A DNA stretch of 15,851 bases from CAYWTX01 sp964461295 (GTDB lineage Bacteria; Planctomycetota; Phycisphaerae; SM23-33). Both the position numbers and the translations under genes were made by a program. Positions 12,847 through 15,851 of this stretch are shown one piece after another. The DNA lies in contig CAYWTX010000219.1 of the NCBI GenBank assembly GCA_964461295.1, forward strand, positions 1 to 15,851, in the 5' to 3' direction. The first letter of the stretch is position 1, and each line of letters starts with the position of its first letter. The notes beneath the pieces were generated by a model. That model had not been told where the DNA came from. It saw nothing but the letters and a program-made list of their open reading frames with translations, and did not search any database.

Positions 12847-15666
12847 ATGAGATACACCTGCTTGAGCGCCGCCGCGATCGTCCTGTGGGCATGTTGCGAA
12901 CAGCCGGCCGCCGGCGAGAAGGCGACCGCGTCGCCCGCCGAGGCCGAGCGTCTGGCCAAGGCGCTTGCCGGGCCCATGCGCGGCGTGGAGGAGGTCGTCT
13001 TCGCGGTACGTTCCAAGACGTACGACCACTGGTATGCCAACTTCGGCTACTGGACCGACGACGCCAACCGAATGGCTTACGGACGCGGCGGAACCCGGCT
13101 GTGTCGCCTGCACCTGCGCACCGGCAAGCTGACGGTCCTACTGGAGGACGGCCAGGGGAGCATCCGCGATCCCATGGTCCACTATGACGGCAGGACGATC
13201 CTGTTCTCGTACCGCAAGGGCACGGGGCGGTATTACAACCTGTACGAGATGCAGGCAGACGGCACGGGCCTGCGCCAGGTGACGCGGGGGCCATGGGACG
13301 ATATCGAGCCCACGTATCTGCCCGACGACAACATCGTCTTCGTCTCCTCGCGCTGCAAGCGGTGGGTGCCGTGCTGGAGGACGCAGGTGGCTATTCCCTA
13401 CCGATGCGACCGCAAGGGCGAGAAGATGACTGCGATCTCCTCCAACGTCGAACACGAGAACACGCCCTGGGTCCTGCCCAACGGCCAGATCCTGTATACA
13501 AGGTGGGAGTACCTGGAGCGTAGCACGACCCGCTTCCACCAGCTCTGGACTTTCAATCCCGACGGCACCGGCGCGATGGTCTTCGCCGGAAACAGCCGCT
13601 CCGGGCCGGGGGGGGTGCTCATCGACGCCAAACCGATCCCGGGCACGAACAAGGTGGTCGCGACGGAGTCTCCCGACCACGGTCGCGCGGACCATGACGG
13701 CGCCCTTTGCATCTTCGATCCCGATGGGGGCCCCGATGACAGGTCCAGGTTGCTGCATCTGGGAGGCACCAAGGACACGGTTGACTATCGCGATCCATAT
13801 GCCTTTGCGGAGGACTGCATCCTTGCCGCACAGGGCCCGCGGCTCGTCCTGATGAACGCGGCCGGCGAGATCGGCACGCTGTACAGTGAGACATGGGAAC
13901 CCGTGCCGCGGAGTGCAACGGTATGGATCACGGAAAAGCCGGACGGCTGGCTGAATTACGGCTACCGGCGAGCGTTCATCGCCGCGGCCGCGAAGGGGGG
14001 CCTCAAGTCGGAAGACCGGTTGGCCTATCACTACCGGAAAGACTGCTGGCAGATGGCCTACGGGGAGAAACCGGGGCCGGAGCCGGAGATGACGCACGCG
14101 GAGGCGCGAGAGGTTCGTCACCATCACGGCTGCACCGTCTGCGCGGGTCCCATGGAGATTCACGAGCCCCGGCCGCTGGGCGAGCGCCCGCGTGAGCGGG
14201 TGGTCCCGGATCGCACCGACCCTACGCGAGACACGGGCCGGATGATCCTCGCCGACGTCACGCACGGCCGGAACATGGCCGGGGTCGAACGCGGCGAGGT
14301 CAAGAAGCTCCTGGTCATGGAGGAGCTGCCCCGGCCGGTCGGTTGCACCGGCAGAGCACACATGATTTATGGTGGCACCGGCAGCAGCAACTTCTGCCTG
14401 CATCGCATCCTCGGGACCGTGCCGGTCGAGAAGGACGGTTCGGCGTACTTCGAGGTGCCGGCGCTGAGAAGTCTGTTCTTCGTGGCGTTGGATGCGAACG
14501 ACATGGCGGTGAAGCGGATGCAGAGCTTCGCGACCGTCATGCCCGGCGAGACGACGGGCTGCGTGGGGTGCCACGAATACAGGTACGACGTCCGCGGCCA
14601 GCGGCCCAATCTCGCGGCCCTGCACAGGCCGGCCAGCGAGATCGAGCCGGTCGCGGACGTTCCGGACATCATCGACTATCGCCGCCACGTCCAGCCGATC
14701 CTGGACAAGCACTGCGTCAAGTGCCATGACCGGCAGGTCCGGAAGTGCCGCCCCAAGGGCGTGCCGCTGGTTGGCGAAGGGGGCCTGTTGACCAGCTTCG
14801 AGCACTTGGCCCAACTGACGGGCATCGGAAGATCCTCCTCGGCACGGGATTGGGGCAACGGCGACCTGCCCCCCAGATCGGCGGGTTCGGTGGTGAGCAG
14901 ACTGCTGAAGATGATAGACGAGCACCATCAGAAGGTGTCGTTGACGGCCCGGGAGCGGAACCTGATCCGCGTGTGGATCGATTCCGGCGCGCAGTACGCC
15001 GGGACCTACGCCGCCCTCGAGGTGGAAATCGCCAGGGATGTCTTCCAGGACATCTGGGGCAAGCAACGGAGCGAGAGGGAGGCCGGCACGAAGGTGACGC
15101 GGACGGACCCCACGGCGTCCACGAAGGTCTTCGATCGCCGCTGTTCCTCGTGCCACCCCCAGGTCAGCCGACGGGCATTGGCGGTGAACTTCCATCGCCC
15201 CGAGGAGTCGTGGATCCTGCTGGCGCCGCTGGCGAAGGAGGCGGGCGGATGGAACCTCTGCGTCGAGCGGCTTGGCGGGCAAGAGAACGTCAAACGCGTC
15301 CTCCAGGCCAAAGACACGAAGCAGCGCGAGCAGGCAGCCCAGCGAGACTCCAAGGCAAACACAGCGCAGTTCGATCAGATCCGGGCGACAAAGGAGATCT
15401 TCAAGGACGCCAACGATCCCGATTACCGGATCCTGCTGTCGGAAATCCGCAAAGCCAAGGTTGTGTTCGACGAGCTAACGCTCTACCACGAGCCCGGCTA
15501 TCGCCCTGGCCCGCAATATGTGCGTGAAATGAAGCGACACGGCATTCTGCCGGCCACCTTCGACTCGCAGCGAGACCCGGCCGACGTGTACGAGCTGGAC
15601 CGAGCGTACTTCCGCTCACTGTGGTGGCGTCCGGAAGCATCGGCGGAAAGGCGCGGGAATCCCTGA
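12847..15666 (+). CDS. HzsA-related protein: beta-propeller-like lipoprotein with three CxxCH heme sites
   Basis: A 939-aa exported protein. The signal MRYTCLSAAAIVLWAC suggests a lipoprotein anchored at Cys16. Residues 45-345 have WD40/TolB-like propeller strands, for example GRTILFSYRKG, DDNIVFVSSRC and NGQILYTRWEYLERS. Residues about 430-570 match the hydrazine-synthase-alpha-like middle domain, with GTVPVEKDGSAYFEVPA (523-539). Three c-type heme sites follow: CVGCH (572-576), CVKCH (623-627) and CSSCH (766-770); CTVC at 429-432 lacks the His. The C-terminus has EPGYRPGPQYVREMKRHGILP and DRAYFRSLWW, typical of planctomycete relatives. AGGAG seven bases before the ATG at 12847 fixes the start; an ATG at 12808 lacks a site. 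These relatives occur widely outside anammox bacteria, so hydrazine synthesis is not implied. A periplasmic redox or binding role is inferred. Confidence 0.88.
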   Translation: MRYTCLSAAAIVLWACCEQPAAGEKATASPAEAERLAKALAGPMRGVEEVVFAVRSKTYDHWYANFGYWTDDANRMAYGRGGTRLCRLHLRTGKLTVLLEDGQGSIRDPMVHYDGRTILFSYRKGTGRYYNLYEMQADGTGLRQVTRGPWDDIEPTYLPDDNIVFVSSRCKRWVPCWRTQVAIPYRCDRKGEKMTAISSNVEHENTPWVLPNGQILYTRWEYLERSTTRFHQLWTFNPDGTGAMVFAGNSRSGPGGVLIDAKPIPGTNKVVATESPDHGRADHDGALCIFDPDGGPDDRSRLLHLGGTKDTVDYRDPYAFAEDCILAAQGPRLVLMNAAGEIGTLYSETWEPVPRSATVWITEKPDGWLNYGYRRAFIAAAAKGGLKSEDRLAYHYRKDCWQMAYGEKPGPEPEMTHAEAREVRHHHGCTVCAGPMEIHEPRPLGERPRERVVPDRTDPTRDTGRMILADVTHGRNMAGVERGEVKKLLVMEELPRPVGCTGRAHMIYGGTGSSNFCLHRILGTVPVEKDGSAYFEVPALRSLFFVALDANDMAVKRMQSFATVMPGETTGCVGCHEYRYDVRGQRPNLAALHRPASEIEPVADVPDIIDYRRHVQPILDKHCVKCHDRQVRKCRPKGVPLVGEGGLLTSFEHLAQLTGIGRSSSARDWGNGDLPPRSAGSVVSRLLKMIDEHHQKVSLTARERNLIRVWIDSGAQYAGTYAALEVEIARDVFQDIWGKQRSEREAGTKVTRTDPTASTKVFDRRCSSCHPQVSRRALAVNFHRPEESWILLAPLAKEAGGWNLCVERLGGQENVKRVLQAKDTKQREQAAQRDSKANTAQFDQIRATKEIFKDANDPDYRILLSEIRKAKVVFDELTLYHEPGYRPGPQYVREMKRHGILPATFDSQRDPADVYELDRAYFRSLWWRPEASAERRGNP

Positions 15667-15817
15667 AGTCCCGTTGGACCACGAAGAACAGGAATGCTGC
15701 TCCTGCGCGGAGCGGGTACCATCTGGTTGTGCAGGCCCAGCGAGCTTCGTCAGGCGGCTCGGGGCCTTGGGGCCAGACGCAAATGGCATAGATCGAAGTT
15801 CCCGGCCCGATAATGAG

Positions 15818-15851
15818 GGAACCCCTTCTTTTGGAAGGGGTTCCGTTTGAT
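15818..15851 (+). terminator. hairpin at window end, probable terminator of the HzsA-related gene
   Basis: A perfect 11-bp stem (GGAACCCCTTC 15818-15828 with GAAGGGGTTCC 15834-15844) and a TTTTG loop are followed by GTTTGAT. The T-tract is short. It lies about 150 bp past the stop codon, and the window ends seven bases after the stem, so its true tail cannot be seen. Nothing gene-like is visible between 15667 and 15817. Confidence 0.6.

Noticed and set aside
13138..15282. 714-codon minus-strand frame opposite the HzsA-related gene
   Set aside because: His/Arg/Pro-rich antisense shadow with no start signal; the plus strand has heme motifs and a clear start.

Overview
The window looks like a high-GC chromosomal piece from a member of the Planctomycetota, possibly Phycisphaerae-like, and probably from an environmental or metagenomic source. 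The basis is the gene content: an HzsA-related multi-CxxCH protein, a TsaC/YrdC–LMW-phosphatase fusion, a GH36 alpha-galactosidase with an MFS partner, and interspersed GC-rich nested hairpins typical of this phylum. This is a judgement from family knowledge, not a database search. No rRNA, tRNA or CRISPR array was seen.

Layout. (1) 1-3066, minus strand: a GH36 alpha-galactosidase, then an MFS/GPH-like transporter cut by the window edge. They form a plausible alpha-galactoside uptake and hydrolysis pair. (2) 3176-4827, minus strand: a two-gene unit joined by an ATGA overlap. It encodes a fused threonylcarbamoyl-AMP synthase plus low-molecular-weight phosphatase, then RpiB. This condenses the ywlC-ywlE-ywlF(rpiB) neighbourhood of Bacillus, and the phosphatase P-loop carries the Thr that marks YwlE-type arginine phosphatases. 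(3) 4828-6095: about 1.27 kb with no convincing gene. It holds two nested-palindrome (MITE-like) elements and a 19-bp GC-rich tandem repeat. (4) 6096-10011, minus strand: seven closely spaced genes for envelope or membrane proteins. In transcription order they are an MpsC-like (DUF2294) protein, a two-TM small protein coupled by ATGA, a 51-aa lipoprotein, two paralogous Ig-like lipoproteins, a small charged lipoprotein and a YXWGXW-repeat secreted protein. (5) 10012-10366: a divergent intergenic region with a strong minus-strand intrinsic terminator placed before the MpsC-like gene. (6) 10367-12361, plus strand: an AI-2E/PerM-family permease with a Rossmann-like C-terminal domain. (7) 12328-12836: a scar made of a deleted copy of part of the neighbouring HzsA-related gene and a remnant signal-peptide ORF. 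(8) 12847-15666, plus strand: the HzsA-related lipoprotein with a beta-propeller-like N-terminus and three CxxCH sites, followed by a terminator-like hairpin at the window end.

The most notable points are the Thr-type phosphatase fused to TsaC, the rearrangement scar that supplies the last ten codons and stop of the permease gene, the seven-gene envelope cluster opposite a PerM-type permease, and the two palindromic mobile-like elements.
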